Assembly: GCA_009809945.1 (NCBI GenBank)
Contig: WTPW01000499.1
Location: 120,302 to 184,301 of the forward strand
Length of the DNA: 64,000 bases
Origin: Gigaspora margarita
Lineage: Eukaryota; Glomeromycota; Glomeromycetes; Diversisporales; Gigasporaceae
Direction: 5' to 3'
Below are positions 34,901-47,605 of the stretch, piece after piece. Below the pieces are notes generated by a model. That model did no database searches. It was not told where the DNA came from and worked only from the letters and a program-made list of their open reading frames with translations. The first letter of the stretch is position 1; every line of letters starts with the position of its first letter. The translations under genes and the position numbers were made by a program.

Positions 34901-37900
34901 TGAGTTGCATTGGAATTTTTTTTTTTTCCTTTAAAAAATTTAGTGCATGACTTATTTGCTAAAGTTTTTTTTTTTGTTGAATTAGTATAAAAATTACCAT
35001 GGTTTCTACTTAAGTTTTTTTTTTTAATACATGTTACAAAACTTACTTGCTATTCCGGTAACCAATTTTTTTTTTTAAGATCGAGCTATATACAATAAGA
35101 TATATAAAACTTCCATTTTTTTTTTTTTGCCAATATAAGTTAGAATTAAAATTTTCATAATTTTTTTTTTTTTTTTGTAAAAATTCTATCATAGAATTAA
35201 CTCACAATTCCAATATTTTTTTTTTTAATTAAGTTGTTTACATTGGGATTATCAGCAATTACTGTTTTTTTTTTTCTGTTACAGAACTTGCTTGTACATA
35301 TAATAGTTGGATTTATTTTTTTTTTATATTATTGCAAAAAATTAACCTTTCATAACCTTAAAAGTTTTTTTTTTTCTATTATTTTGTAGTTAATTAAAGA
35401 AAAGTAATCCAACTGTTTTTTTTTTTTGCATGACCTATGGCCATTCAAAATTTTGCATTACCTACTTTTTTTTTTCTATTTTTCAATTTTTTTTTATAGA
35501 TCCTAATTGTAACACTTTTTTTTTTTTTGATCTTAATTTTTTTCCACCATTCTTATCCAGTGTTATTTTTTTTTTACCTTAATTTCCAATAATTGTCTGA
35601 TAGAATTAACAGAAATTTTTTTTTTGCCAATCCAATTTTTTGATTCATTGTTGTGCAAAATAAAATTTTTTTTTTGCATACCCCTTAGATGTAACAGTAA
35701 ATTAAAAAAAATAAATTTTTTTTTTAAATAAAAAAATAAATAAATAAAAAATCTAACCAATCAACTTTTTTTTTTTATAATACAAATCGAAAATTATTTG
35801 CATGGCCTAAAAAATTTTTTTTTTTAACTTACCCACTTTGCCATAGTCTATTGAATTGATTCTGTTTTTTTTTTTAACCTATCAAATCTAATCAAAATTA
35901 ATTTATTTTGTTCATTTTTTTTTTTTAAATGCAATGTTTTCAAAAACTAACCTCTCAATAGTGATTTTTTTTTTTTCTACTATAAATACCAGTTTTAAGG
36001 TTCAACAGTAATATGTTTTTTTTTTAAAACCTACTACTATTCTAATGTGACTAAATCAAATTAGTTTGCATTGGAATTATTAAGGTTTCTGCTATGAGTT
36101 ACTAGAAAAAATTTTTTTTTTTTTTTTGCTAATACAGTACACATAGTAGTTTATTTTGTTATAGATTTTTTTTTTTATCTATTGATCACAGTATGTGGTT
36201 AAGGTCAATTTTGTTTTTTTTTTTTAAAATTTTTTACAATTTGCTTGCTATTCTAGTTAGTCTTATTTTTTTTTTTTGATTTTTGAAAATTTCATTTTCA
36301 GAAACAGACTTATCATTTTTTTTTTAGCCCGCTTCTGAAAAATAAAAATTTAGAATATATGACAATTTTTTTTTTTAAAATTGGAAGAGCAGTGTTTTAT
36401 ATTACAATTACAAAATTTTTTTTTTTTAGAATGAACATTTGATTGGGGATTCAGTTTTAATAATATTTTTTTTTTAAAAAAAGTATGATTATTAAAAAAT
36501 TTTGTATTATGCATTTTTTTTTTTTTACTATCTTGTTACTACTTCGTCCTTCACTAGCTTTTTACTTTTTTTTTTCTAGTTATTCATTTAGTTACCTTCA
36601 CTTTATTTTAAAAAATTTTTTTTTTATACAATTATGATTTTCTCACTCTATACCCAATTTAGGGGTTTTTTTTTTGATTTTTATAATATTGTATCAGTAT
36701 ATATTTTATTGAACTTTTTTTTTTTTATGATCATCTTAGATTAGGGTCAGGTGATTTTAGTTAGTTTTTTTTTTTATATAAGCAAAATTGCCTTCCCAGC
36801 ATATTTAATTAACCTTTTTTTTTTTGGTTTATACTGATGTATTTTGTTTGCTTGTTTTGCTTTGCTTTTTTTTTTAACTCTATAATTTGATTGGTCTCAT
36901 GTCACATGATTCTGCTTTTTTTTTTGATGACCCCAATTTAGACAAATACATTATTAAGTAATAATTTTTTTTTTTAAGAAAAGTTAATTTAGCAATTATC
37001 ACAATATCACATGACTTTTTTTTTTCCTAAGTTAGAGAGTATTTTTAGACCAGTTTGTTTTAATTTTTTTTTTTTAATGACATCATTATATGTTTATCAT
37101 GTAACTGCTTTTCAATTTTTTTTTTTTACTAATTACTATATGTTTTATACAGTAGTTAGAATGTATTTTTTTTTTATTAGTATTTTATTTATGCAATTAA
37201 ATTATTATATAATAATTTTTTTTTTTGAAATATTGCAATAATTACAAATTTAACAATTATGCAATTTTTTTTTTTATAAACTACAATTTTTAACAGGAAA
37301 ATGAGCATAATAATTTTTTTTTTTTAGTGTTATTATAGTTACAAATTTGACAATTATGTGCCAATTTTTTTTTTTAATATTGTGTATTGTATAATATAAT
37401 CTACGTACATATGTATTTTTTTTTTCAAAAATCTTAACTTCTTCTAAAAATGGCTAAATAAAAATTATTTTCCTACTAAAAAGAATTTTGCAAAAACTAG
37501 CATAAGTAACATCTATTTTTTTTTTTAAAAACATGATCATACTTGTATAAAATTGTAAATTTTTGTTTTTATTTTAAACTTTTTTATCAGATAAGTCATA
37601 CATTATTAGATCTTTATTTTTAGATCTTCACTTTCTTTAAAATTCTTTATTTATTGGATTTTTGTCTTTTCTTTTAAATTTTATTGTACAAGCCATACAT
37701 TATTAAATATTTGGCTTTCTTTAAATTCTTTATTATAGTATTAGACAGATTCATATTTTTATTAATTTTTTTTTTACCAATTGTACATTATTGAGGTTTT
37801 TGCTTTCTTTAAATTTTTTTTTTTTTGAATCATATATATTTTGTTTTACTTCCTTTATATAATTGTTTTTTTTTTAGGTTATGTTATTGAATTTTTGCTT

Positions 37901-38246
37901 TCTTTAAAACTTTCTTTTTTTTTTTTGTTTTTGCTTTTATATTAGATTTAATTTGTTTTTTTTGTTTTTTTTTTTTTTTTGTAATTGAGATTTTACATTA
38001 TTGGGTTTATACTTATTTTTTTTTTAATTGTTTGATATTTTGCACAAAAGAATTAATAATTTAAATTTTTTTTTTTTTTTTTTTATGCTGTTATCTAATG
38101 TGTGTATTTTGATATTTTTTTTTTTTTGGTTTTTTATTAAAGGTGATGCATGGGTTGTTATATCATTTTTTTTTTATAATTTAATTATTGTATGGGATTG
38201 TATAAATAACATTTGTTTTTTTTTTCTCATGTCACATGGCCTTCAC

Positions 38247-38421
38247 TAGAGTTGTTGGTGAAACTAGTTAGTTTCACCAGGACCATCCGGTGCACCATGG
38301 TGCACCATCGGTGCACCATTGAAGATTTGGGATTTTTATAATTATCAGTGCACCAGTTTCGGTGCACCAGTCTTGGTGCACCACAGTGCTCCATTGAAGA
38401 TTAGTTTCACCTGCAACTCTA
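38247..38421. mobile_element. hAT-like MITE with iterated GGTGCACCA palindromes, 175 bp
   Basis: TIRs TAGAGTTGTTGGTGAAACTA and (complement) TAGAGTTGCAGGTGAAACTA. Perfect 8-bp target duplication GCCTTCAC at 38239-38246 and 38422-38429. The interior has about six copies of the self-complementary word GGTGCACCA or close variants, and ATTGAAGAT twice. The interior lies in a stretch free of T overwriting. Confidence 0.9.
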
Positions 38422-39649
38422 GCCTTCACCCATATGATCCTGGTTAACTAGTACAAATTTAGTTCTTTTCTAAAACCCATACAATAACTATAACTAATCA
38501 ACTAACTTTATTTTCAAATTTAACTACTATCTAGTCTTCCGTTCCTGGTTTTGCATGACTATGTCACGCAGCTATCTAGTGGTTGTTATAGCGAGTTAAG
38601 AGATGTGCATCCACAAAATCTCATAACTAATTGGACAATGCATTAAACGCAGTAAAAACATGAATTCTGCACTTAAACATCACATTATGCATCACATAGT
38701 ACTTTTTTTATCTATTATATGATAATTGTTTAACCAAAAATTGCTTTAACAGGTTTTTGTCTTGATTTTTTTTTTTGACAATTACTATAAAAAAATGTCT
38801 TTTTTTATTATTGTTTTTTTTTTTTAAAGGCGATTGAGGAAAATTCTAATAATTTAAATTCTGATTTTTTTTTTTATATATAATTGATTGTTAATTGATT
38901 GATTGGATGCTGCGGTTTTTTTTTTGATCGCTAGGGACTTGAATTTAAACTTAGTAAGACACATGTTTTTTTTTTGCAAGTGGTGCTTTGTAGATCGCAT
39001 TTTAAACAACTCTCTTTTTTTTTTTTTTGGTTAATTACATAATATATACAAACTATTTTGAGCATTTTTTTTTTTTTCACAATTTGAAGCTTTTGCATAA
39101 TGGTCTTAATGTAGCTTTTTTTTTTAGTTATTATATTTAACGTTTTTGATTGGTTATACAACCTGTTTTTTTTTTGTTAAAACTAAAATATCGATCAGCA
39201 AGTTATGATCAAGAATTTTTTTTTTATACAATCTCATTACCGATTGTTTAATTATTATATACATATTTTTTTTTTCTTAACTACATACAGTATTATACCA
39301 AAATTATTCACATACTTTTTTTTTTAAAAAAAAGGCACAACAGTAAAAAATTCACATGATTCAAATTTTTTTTTTAGTTTTATCTTACCATATTATTCTT
39401 ACAAAATGTAATATCTTTTTTTTTTCAGAACTAATGAGCTTTTAAAACACTATTCATAAATGCAATTTTTTTTTTATTTACAATTTGATTATGTAATTCC
39501 TTGGATTTTTAAGTGTTTTTTTTTTTTATCTATATTTATTTATTTCGATCCGTTAAAGAACTTATGAATTAATATAATTAATATGACATAAGTTACACGT
39601 AATATATTTGTAATATTTTTTTTTTTAAATAATTCTGAGTTCAGAATTG

Positions 39650-40600
39650 ATTGTCTCCAAATTTCTTTTTTTTTTGCATCGAATCTAGGTTGGCATTTAG
39701 CCCTAGTTGTTAGCATTTTTTTTTTCAAAATTATTAGCTGAGCATTTTTTGCTTAATGAACGGATTTTTTTTTTTGTTTGATCTTGGAACAAATTGATAA
39801 TTCCAATCTGACAATTTTTTTTTTTTAATGTGATGTATCCCGACCCATAATTTTGGGAACCCCCCTTTTTTTTTTGTAAATTTTGGTAATTATAATAAAA
39901 CAAGATTAAAAATTATTTTTTTTTTTCCAAATTTCAATAATTGTTTTTCAATAATAACAGTATAATTTTTTTTTTCATACAGTGGCATCCTCAAGATTCT
40001 GGTTTGGAATACTTCTTTTTTTTTTGGAATCATAGTCAGTTGGATCAGAATTGTTCAAAATCATATTTTTTTTTTCTAATAAATCATATCCATTTTATTA
40101 AGTAAAAAATGCCCATTTTTTTTTTATGCTATAGAACCTGCTAACAAATTGGGCTAAACGCCAACCTAGATCTGACACATCTAACCCCAGAATTTTGGGG
40201 ACCCTCCTATAAAATTTTTTTTTTTTAATAATTTTCAGCCAATATATTATCACAGTATGCTTTGTTTTTTTTTTTAATTATATTATCGAAAACTAGACTT
40301 TTTATTACTGAATAATAATTACCGAAATTTGCTGACGATTATCACAAATCCCACTAATTTTCAAATTTTTTTTTTACCAATTTTTACAGAGCTATCTCCA
40401 AATAATTGCATCAGATTTTTTTTTTTAGATCGTCATTTAGTTCTAGTTGTTATAGCAAGATTATTTTTTTTTTTTTTTTACTTAATGAATGGATATGATT
40501 TATTAATAAAATTTTTTTTTTTTTTGGGCAAATTTTGATCCAACCAACCATGATCCAATGCACTCTTTTTTTTTTCAACTGGGATTTTATAGCCCCCTAT
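39650..40600. repeat. Dispersed repeat copies in both orientations
   Basis: Sequence with TTGGCATTTAGCCCTAGTTG, TTAATGAA-GGAT and CCAACCATGATCCAATGCACT occurs at about 39675-39860 (+), 40131-40210 (-) and 40385-40600 (+), with a clean copy at about 46500-46700. Copies here are partly overwritten by T. Confidence 0.55.
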
Positions 40601-41525
40601 ATAAGTTGGAGTTGCTTTTTTTTTTATCCACTTTGTATTTCACCCTAATGCTATAATGCGATTATTTTTTTTTTTTTAATATAATTATCAATATTACAGT
40701 AAATTTTTAATAATATTTTTTTTTTTTTTGATAATATAATTTTTGCCCAGTATATCATTTCGGTATTTTTTTTTTCTGGCCAAAATTTTTATTATCGAAA
40801 ACTACATTTTTATACTTTTTTTTTTTTATCGATGATTATCACAAAATTCTTTATGTGACCTAAATTTTTTTTTTTATATAAAATATAACTCTATACCTAA
40901 GATAGTGGTCAAAAATTTTTTTTTTTTGTGTAACTTGATCTGATCTGATGATTCAGATTCAGACCTTTTTTTTTTCCTGCAGAGCATTAATACTAGCTTT
41001 GTACTGCTAAGTAATTTTTTTTTTTAATTACAATCCAAGCAATTTTTTACTTAGTATATTGGTTATTTTTTTTTTTAGTAAAATTTGTTAAAATTTTATG
41101 ATATCAGGCAAATTATTTTTTTTTTAGTGGATCAATTTACACCACGTGCAAAAGTTTTTGAACATTTTTTTTTTTCTACTCTATATCGATTCATTGTTTC
41201 AAAACATGACTGCACTTTTTTTTTTTAGACCTAAATAAGAGCCCAAATTACTATTTGATTTTCGTTTTTTTTTTTAATTATTATGTATCAACCACACAAT
41301 GCACATATCAAAATGTTTTTTTTTTTAATCAAAATATAATTATTGCATCAAACCCATCTTCTCACTTTTTTTTTTCTCCTATCTTTAAAGTTGATCAGTT
41401 TATGGTATATATATATTTTTTTTTTATTTTAAATAATTAAATAGTTAATCATAGCTAACTCATTTAATTCATTTTAACACATCTTTCAAATATGCATCAT
41501 AATTTTTGGGGTAGTTTTTTTTTTT

Positions 41526-42475
41526 GCAGTAATAATTCAAAAAGCATTCGCATTATATGGCATTTTTTTTTTTTTTGGGCTATGCCAGCAAATAATTTAG
41601 ACCTTTAGAGGTAATTTTTTTTTTTTAGCAGAAATGTGCTAGAGAAGCAAGCAACTGACCAAGTTTTTTTTTTTTGCAAAGACATCCTGAGAAAAAGCAA
41701 TTGTAATTGGGCTGGTTTTTTTTTTGGAATTATTGTAGCTAGTGGGTTTCTTCACTTTGCAAAGCTTTTTTTTTTTGAGTGAAGAATGCAAGCGAAGAAA
41801 TACAGGTGAGGAAATTTTTTTTTTTCGTGTCTTTATCTGAGTGGGTTGGGTAGGTCGCACAAATTTTTTTTTTTTGCACTTGCAGATGTTAATTCATCAT
41901 ACCTAATTTTTTATATTTTTTTTTTATTTCCATTGTAGCGCCTTATTTGTCTTTGATCTTCCTTGTGCCGTTTTCTGATTTCACATGCTTTTAGTCTTAC
42001 CTGTAATGACATGATTTTTTTTTTTGGTTATGTGCTTGCTCTTCTTTTTGATCACATGATATCCTTTTTTTTTTTATAAAAAGCATTCATATTACATAAC
42101 ATTTTGTGTTTATTTTTTTTTTTTTGGCAAATAATTTAGGCCAGAGGTGATTTTTATTGAAATAGTTTTTTTTTTCTAGAGAAGCAAGCAACTGACCGAG
42201 TTGGCTAGTACGGCATTTTTTTTTTGAGACAAAGCAATCGTAATTGCACTAGGAGTCACTGTGGATTTTTTTTTTCCAGTGGGTTTTCCTGCTTTGCCGA
42301 AGCAAGCCAGCTGTGTTTTTTTTTTGCAAGCAAAGAAATGCAAGTGAGGAAATAATAGAATCATGTTTTTTTTTTAGTTTATGATTCTATCGTTTGCTCA
42401 CTTCACTTTTTCTTTTTTTTTTTTTTACCTGTGATGCTGAGGCCGCTTAGGCTCATATGGCTTTCTTTTTTTTTT
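41526..42475 (+). repeat. Tandem duplication of about 540 bp (copies at 41530 and 42076)
   Basis: Both copies carry AAAAAGCATTC, GCAAATAATTTAG and AGAGAAGCAAGCAACTGACC, then GAAGCAA and AAATGCAAGTGAGGAAAT-like text. The later part of copy 1 (41875-42070) recurs intact at 49055-49245. These pairs are what shows that the T blocks are replacements. Confidence 0.75.
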
Positions 42476-43084
42476 GCATTTGACATGAAGACTGAACGTC
42501 TTCCAAAACTGTTGGTTTGTTTAGTAAGGTCTGATTGTTATATGCCTATGATGGTATCTTTGTGGTTTAATAGAATATGAATAACGTGACTGCCATAGTT
42601 GGACTTTCATTTTTTTTTTTTTTAGAGTCCCTATTTCTTTGCATCTTTGTATTGCTGTCTTATAAGCATCCAATCTTTCTTTGTTTACTGTAAAACTTGC
42701 TGGGTTTGATTAGTATTGACATCTAGAGTTTATAGTATTTCGACATGTTGGATGATATCTTTGGGTACAAATATGTGTGACTCATCTTTATCAGATTGTT
42801 GTGACTATAGTTGGTTTTTATACGTCTTTGTTAACGTGTAGCATCATCTGTCCAGAGCCATCTTGCAGTTGCACCAGATTTTGTTCTTGATGGTCTAGAT
42901 TGGCATTCTGTTCTTCTCTGCCTGTTATTTGAACAGTATACTATCACCCAAGATTTTTTTTTTTTTTTGTATTTGAAATATTTGATATTCTGATACTGAA
43001 AATTGAGATGACCCATTTTATCTCCGATTGTTCTTTTATATGCAACATGTTATGGAAACACCTATTAATTGATTAAAATTCTTT
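42476..43084. other. Spacer, no gene supported
   Basis: A 61-codon reverse frame (42831-43016) has no recognised domain. T runs near 42610 and 42954 are out of the 50-base phase and may be natural. Confidence 0.35.
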
Positions 43085-44280
43085 CCCATCTAAAGATCAC
43101 TACCCCTACCAAATTGTGGACTGCGACCAGAATAGCGATGAATTGCCTATCTTGGATCTTTTACATGACAAGAATTTTATCAGTACTATTAACCTTTATA
43201 ATTAAAACAGTGTTTGCTTGCTGATCGCATAAATTCCAAAATGATTTTCTGGTAAAACCATTTCTGGATCCATGAAGGAGTAATTTAAACTCATATGAAT
43301 TATTTATTACAGAATACGCTTCAGCTCTTTTTTTTTTTATCAACCCATGATGCAATTTCAGCTGCATGCATTTCGTTAATAATGGTTGACAATGGTTCGT
43401 TTACACTTAGGTGTTAGAATCACTCGCGGTGAAAGTGTTATTGAAGATATTTGCCGATTTGGCATAAGAAATCTTTTAAGTACATCATCCCGAAGATTTT
43501 TTTTTTTTTTTTAAGAATTTGATGATATGGACTCACAATATCATCATTAGTCTTTGAAAGAAGCGAATAAAAGGTAAACAGTTTTTTTTTTTTTAAAAGT
43601 AGTCTTTAAAGCTAGAAAATTTTCATTAGTCCAGTTCGTAGGCTCAGATGATACACCAGGGTTTTGACTAATTCCCCATTCGATGACATAATTCCACATT
43701 TTCTTTTCTTCCATTTGTAAATCATCTCGTCTGATAAGTGATATTAATGCATTTTCAAGAAGCGAGATAAAATCTTCTGACTCAAAAAGTTTATCTAGAT
43801 ATTTTACCATAATGTCGTTGCACCATTTTGTAAATCTTGAGGTTGATTATTTTGAAAACTTGTTTTGTAAATATGTGAGAAACGAGGACGAAGTCCACTA
43901 GAATTCATTGCAATTAAATGAGTTTCAAGATATTTAACTGATTCCTCAAGAAGAAACTCGCAAGCAACAAGCATGAGTTCGAAATTAAATGATGCATCTT
44001 GGTCTTCTATAAAATCACTTCTCCTTAAATATATTTAATAATTGTTTCGAATTGTTGGGTAGAAATGTGGTTTAACTTTTTTTTTTGATTATTTTCGTCT
44101 TTACTAGCTTTTGCTAATTCATTACGAAAGTACAAAGACCTATATCTAACACATTTGAATTAACTTGAACTATCTTTGAAGGTTCACCAGTACTTATAAA
44201 TAAATGAAAATCTTCTTTATCATCAAGAAGTTCAAGGTAATCATTTGAAAGTCTTTCGAAGAGTTTTTTTTTTATTTTTT
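43085..44280 (-). pseudogene. BTB-BACK-TLDc protein gene, frameshifted
   Basis: In reverse order of coordinates: BTB start RLSNDYLELLDDKEDFHLFI with STGEPSKIVQVNSNVL (44260-44130), the end of BTB (FNFELMLVACEFLLEE about 44000, KYLETHLIAMN about 43930), BACK at 43810-43600 (VKYLDKLFESEDFISLLENA, LISLIRRDDLQMEEKKMWNY, VIEWGISQNPG), then a linker with the R(I/L)TRGESVIEDICRFGI-like region, and TLDc at 43370-43161 (NSYEFKLLLHGSRNGF, FWNLCDQQANTVLIIKV). Such proteins are expected to recruit substrates to Cul3 and bind through TLDc. Several frame changes and long A/T homopolymers (43497-43512, 43582-43594) break the frame, so it is a pseudogene or carries sequence errors. Confidence 0.75.
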
Positions 44281-44309
44281 TTATTTTTTGCCATATCGAT
44301 ATTAGTTGT

Positions 44310-44484
44310 ATAGAAATGAACGGTAAGTTGCTTCATGATTTTTGGCACCCACGCATCAGTAGGTTTGATTTCTGATTTCTTGTTCATCTTTTGAAAGTGA
44401 TTCTTCATATCTATTCTACATGCGATAAGTTTAATTCTAAAATAATTTTTAACATACTTTAGTACATTCGAATGATAGACCACT
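44310..44484 (-). pseudogene. BTB-domain fragment
   Basis: The reverse strand reads VYHSNVLKYVKNYFRIKLIA, then MKNHFQKMNKKSEIKPTDAW, the middle of a BTB domain (usual FYAHSNVLKYRSPYFRNKL). It joins the TLDc end of the relic upstream (44510-45275) to the start of the gene at 43085-44280, so the cluster is mosaic. Confidence 0.6.
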
Positions 44485-44509
44485 ATAACATTTGTTTGCT
44501 TATCATATG

Positions 44510-45275
44510 AATTTCAAAATGATTTGACAGTAAACTATCTTTGTTTTCATGAACGCAATTGCTCTTTCATCAAACAATGAAACGATTTCGGCTGCATGTT
44601 CTTTATTAATAACTGTTGAAATAGCACTGTCATTCTGGATGGTAAATTTTGCATTAAAGATACATGATATGGAAGAATTTTTGATGGTATTGTTTGAATT
44701 GGAGTATTGAGTCTTTTGAATATTTCATTCTAGAGATTTTTTCAAGAATTTGATGATATGGTTGTGCATGTCAATAATTTCTCCTCCATTTATAAATCAT
44801 CTTGCTTAATTAGCACAATTTAACGCATTTTCTTGAAAAGAATTGAAGTTTTCTGAAACAAAAACTTTTATATGGTATTTACTAAAGATTATTGCACCAG
44901 TTTTGTAATTCTAGACACTCATTATTTAGGCAACTTTGATCATAAATATGAGAGAAATGTAAATGAAGCCATGAAGCTTTAGATTCAATTAAATGGAATT
45001 CAAGATATTTGGTTAATTCCTCAAAGATCAATACATGAGCAGCAAGAACCAGTTCAAAGATTAATGATGCTTCAAGCTTTCTAGTAAAACCATAACTCTA
45101 AAAAATGTACTAGTTACTGTAATAATAAACTCAATTGTTGAAAAGATATCTTATACGAGTGAATGTGTTGAAGTATCATATCATTTAGTGATTTACCAAT
45201 ATTTATCATTACATCGAAACCTTCATTATCAATAAGTTCAAAATAGTTATTGGAAAGGTTTTTTTTTTTGATAAG
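44510..45275 (-). pseudogene. BTB-BACK-TLDc relic
   Basis: Reverse pieces in order: SNNYFELIDNEGFDVMINIG (BTB start), BACK-like pieces around 44990-44770, ILPYHVSLMQNLPSRMTVLF and FTVKSFxNSYDKQTNVIVV (TLDc). Most of the BTB core is deleted and stops are numerous. It is parallel to its neighbour and probably an older tandem duplicate. Confidence 0.55.
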
Positions 45276-45394
45276 TCATTTGTCCAACAGTTAATGATGC
45301 TTTAATGTTTCTGAATTGCTTTTTCACTTTAAAGTTTTAACACTAGTTATTCTTTAACCAATTTTACCAGCAATCTGTTAAATAAAAAATCTTT

Positions 45395-46123
45395 CAATAA
45401 TATGTGCACATGGTGCCAAAGCAACATTTGCAACATGTGCTTCAGCCTCTTTTCTAAAATTTTTATCTAAATCTAAATATTTGTATACACCAACATAATT
45501 CAAAACCTCGTTTCGTATGCAGAATTCAATTAATGCTCTAGTATGTTTCTCATTATTAAAGTGATAGATTGACAGTTTTTTTTTTTTTTTTAAAGGTGTA
45601 TTGCAATGATTGAGGACAATATCTATACATGGTTGCCAAAAACTCCTAAGTCAAGATATTGCAATGTTAACAGCAAAATTTCTGCAAATTTCATAACTCG
45701 TATTTTTAGCTCTTCTTCTTGAATATCATCGTCAATAAGGTACCATAGTAAGAGAAATTGAAGCTTTTGTAAGTTACCAATAAGCTTTAAAAGTTGTATA
45801 TAAAACCCAATAAGCTTAATCTCGAGCTATATAATGTTTAGGCAAAAGGACTTTACTGCTTTTAGAAAAAAAACAATCCTTTATGAATATCTTTGAATTT
45901 TTCAAATTTTCTGGTTCAAAACTTAATTGTTGTAGTAATGAATCAGAATTTTCCAAAATTAATGGTCTAGTTTGCATATCACTTGGACGATTAACTACCT
46001 CCAAAGTGCTGATTTTACAATCTATAAATCAACAGCTTTGAACTACAATCCAAAATACGAAGCGTTTCTAAATTTTGCAATTTTTAAGTACCTTGAACTC
46101 TTTGTTATAAGTACATTTATTTA
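45395..46123 (-). pseudogene. F-box/LRR-type protein, C-terminal half
   Basis: The reverse strand reads NKCTYNKEFKVLKNCK and LETLRILDC near 46123-46020, then EVVNRPSDMQTRPLILENSD (46004-45940), IGNLQKLQFLLLWYLIDDDI, VMKFAEILLLTLQYLDLGVF, and LSIYHFNNEKHTRALIEFCI with NEVLNYVGVYKYLDLD (about 45575-45480), ending near 45395. This is the leucine-rich C-terminal pattern of the large AM-fungal F-box family (substrate receptors of SCF ubiquitin ligases), recognised from memory. Several frame changes are present. Its N-terminal half lies at 48389-48990 beyond a 2.26-kb insertion. Confidence 0.65.
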
Positions 46124-46499
46124 TTAGGGTAGCTGCATGACACAGTCATGCTAAAACCAGAAACGTGATAAATATTGGCACTGAGTATGACATATGGTGT
46201 TTTTTAAAAAATTAATTTTTTTTATTAATTATCGCAGCTGATGCTGACTTGAGGTCACTATAAATCCAAGTACGATCACATGAAATTCTATTTAAATGAT
46301 TCATTTTTAGAAAGTTATGATTTTCAATTGTATCGATTGATAATTATAAGGTAAGTATTACACTTACCATTATAGAAAATGTACTAATCCTAACACACCA
46401 TGCATATATATGAGATCATAGTATATAAATAATAAGGTAACTGCGCAGCATGTGATGTCACGCAGTACGAAGTATATCTGGATTCAACTAGGGTTAATT

Positions 46500-46700
46500 C
46501 CTGATTTTTACAGGGCTATCCCAAATTTCTGGGTCAGATGCGTCAGATCAGGTCGGTGTTTAGCCTTAGTTGTTAGCAGGTTCTATGTTTAATGAATTGA
46601 TATGATTTCAGTAGTATGATCTTAGGGCAAAATTGATCAATATCTAGCCAACCATGATTCTGATGCACTCCGACGTATCTCGACAGGAATTTTGGTAAAA
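46500..46700 (+). repeat. Clean copy of a dispersed repeat
   Basis: Contains TTACAGGGCTATCCCAAATT, TTTAGCCTTAGTTGTTAGCA and CCAACCATGATTCTGATGCA. T-overwritten relatives are at 39650-40600. Confidence 0.6.
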
Positions 46701-47379
46701 TTTTTTACACTTATTATATTTTTTGTTTGGTCTTTTTTTCCCAATTGGGAATGCTTTGGGTATGTAAAGCGGTAATACAAATAATAGAAAATGTTAAGAA
46801 AATAGTAATCTTCGTGAAGGTTCTGGTTGTTAAATAAAAATGGTTTATGATATGTCATGAGACAAATCATGCTTTGTATAGCGAATCAGCTTTAAGATTT
46901 TGCTTTCGATTTATGCTATAGTAAAACCATCTACTCATTTCTGGTACTAATGCATGTTATTAACATTATCCGTATCTCAGTTAATCTATATAAAGTGTGG
47001 ATAATGAACAGAAGTCAATTTTTTAAATTCAAAGATACGAAGTGCGCATAATGAACGAAGTTCAATTTTTTACAAAAATTGATTATTAATTCATAGTAAT
47101 AGATTAATTATGAATTATAGCGAATTTATTATGACTTTAACATGCAAATTATTATATGTCGCAATATAATTACAGATATAGTACTGTCATAATTGATTAT
47201 CTTATTTTAAATTTTCTCATGGTCTGATTACGATCTTTGGATATAGTGGCAAAGTGCAATTGAATTTTTTCTTTTATTCTCATTATTAAGCAGCGCCAAT
47301 TACCGTTTTTTTATACACTCACATAAAAAATTAGTAGATATTTTGGTGCGGACAGGACATTTGTGATAGTGGGATAATG

Positions 47380-47490
47380 TAAAAACTATTATTACCAAAA
47401 AAGGATTTTTCAAAAATCAGCCTGGTGAACATTAAAAGAATGGAACATTCATGTGATTGTACTGGTTTTATGAATCATTTTTTATTAACG
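47380..47490 (+). repeat. Dispersed repeat, other copy at 63680-63800 (reverse)
   Basis: TTACCAAAAAAGGATTTTTC followed by AACATTAAAAGAATGGA-like and GTGATTGTACTGGTTTT. The complement of 63800-63680 carries CTACCAAAAAAGGATTTTTC and GGGATCATACTGGTACC in the same order. Confidence 0.6.
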
Positions 47491-47605
47491 TTAATAATCG
47501 AATCAAATGTTGGCTAAATTTTTAAACCCGATTTTACTTTAAATGGCAATCCCATTGATCGTAATAATGAAGTCATTATCAGAATATCTGATATCCCATC
47601 AAAGT

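Larger units (their letters stand above)
30651..41525. other. About 11 kb without a recognisable gene (sequence damaged)
   Basis: AT-rich sequence with one fifth of most stretches overwritten by T. Apparent frames consist of KKK or FFF separated by about 14 residues, an effect of the 50-base periodicity. Several dispersed repeats can still be seen. A telomere-like GGTTAGGGTTAGGGTT lies near 34127-34142. Genes may be hidden here and should be looked for in an undamaged assembly. Confidence 0.7.
28716..42475. other. Region with 10-base T blocks overwriting sequence every 50 bases
   Basis: At positions whose last two digits are 16-25 or 66-75, ten T occur in a row, beginning 28716-28725 and ending 42466-42475. 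Of 276 possible slots all but about 35 are T10, and the phase is kept across unaffected stretches (for example 31816-31966 and 38266-38716). Intact repeats show replacement without length change: 41666-41675 stands where 42196-42205 has GGCTAGTACG, 42216-42225 stands where copy 1 has AAGACATCCT, and 41916-41925 stands where 49101-49110 has CATACCTGCT. Fixed coordinate phase through unrelated sequence is not biological, so this is a data or assembly artefact. Confidence 0.95.

Noticed and set aside
28716-42475. Many 60-140-codon frames with KKK or FFF blocks
   Set aside because: They follow the 50-base spacing of overwritten T and carry no domain.
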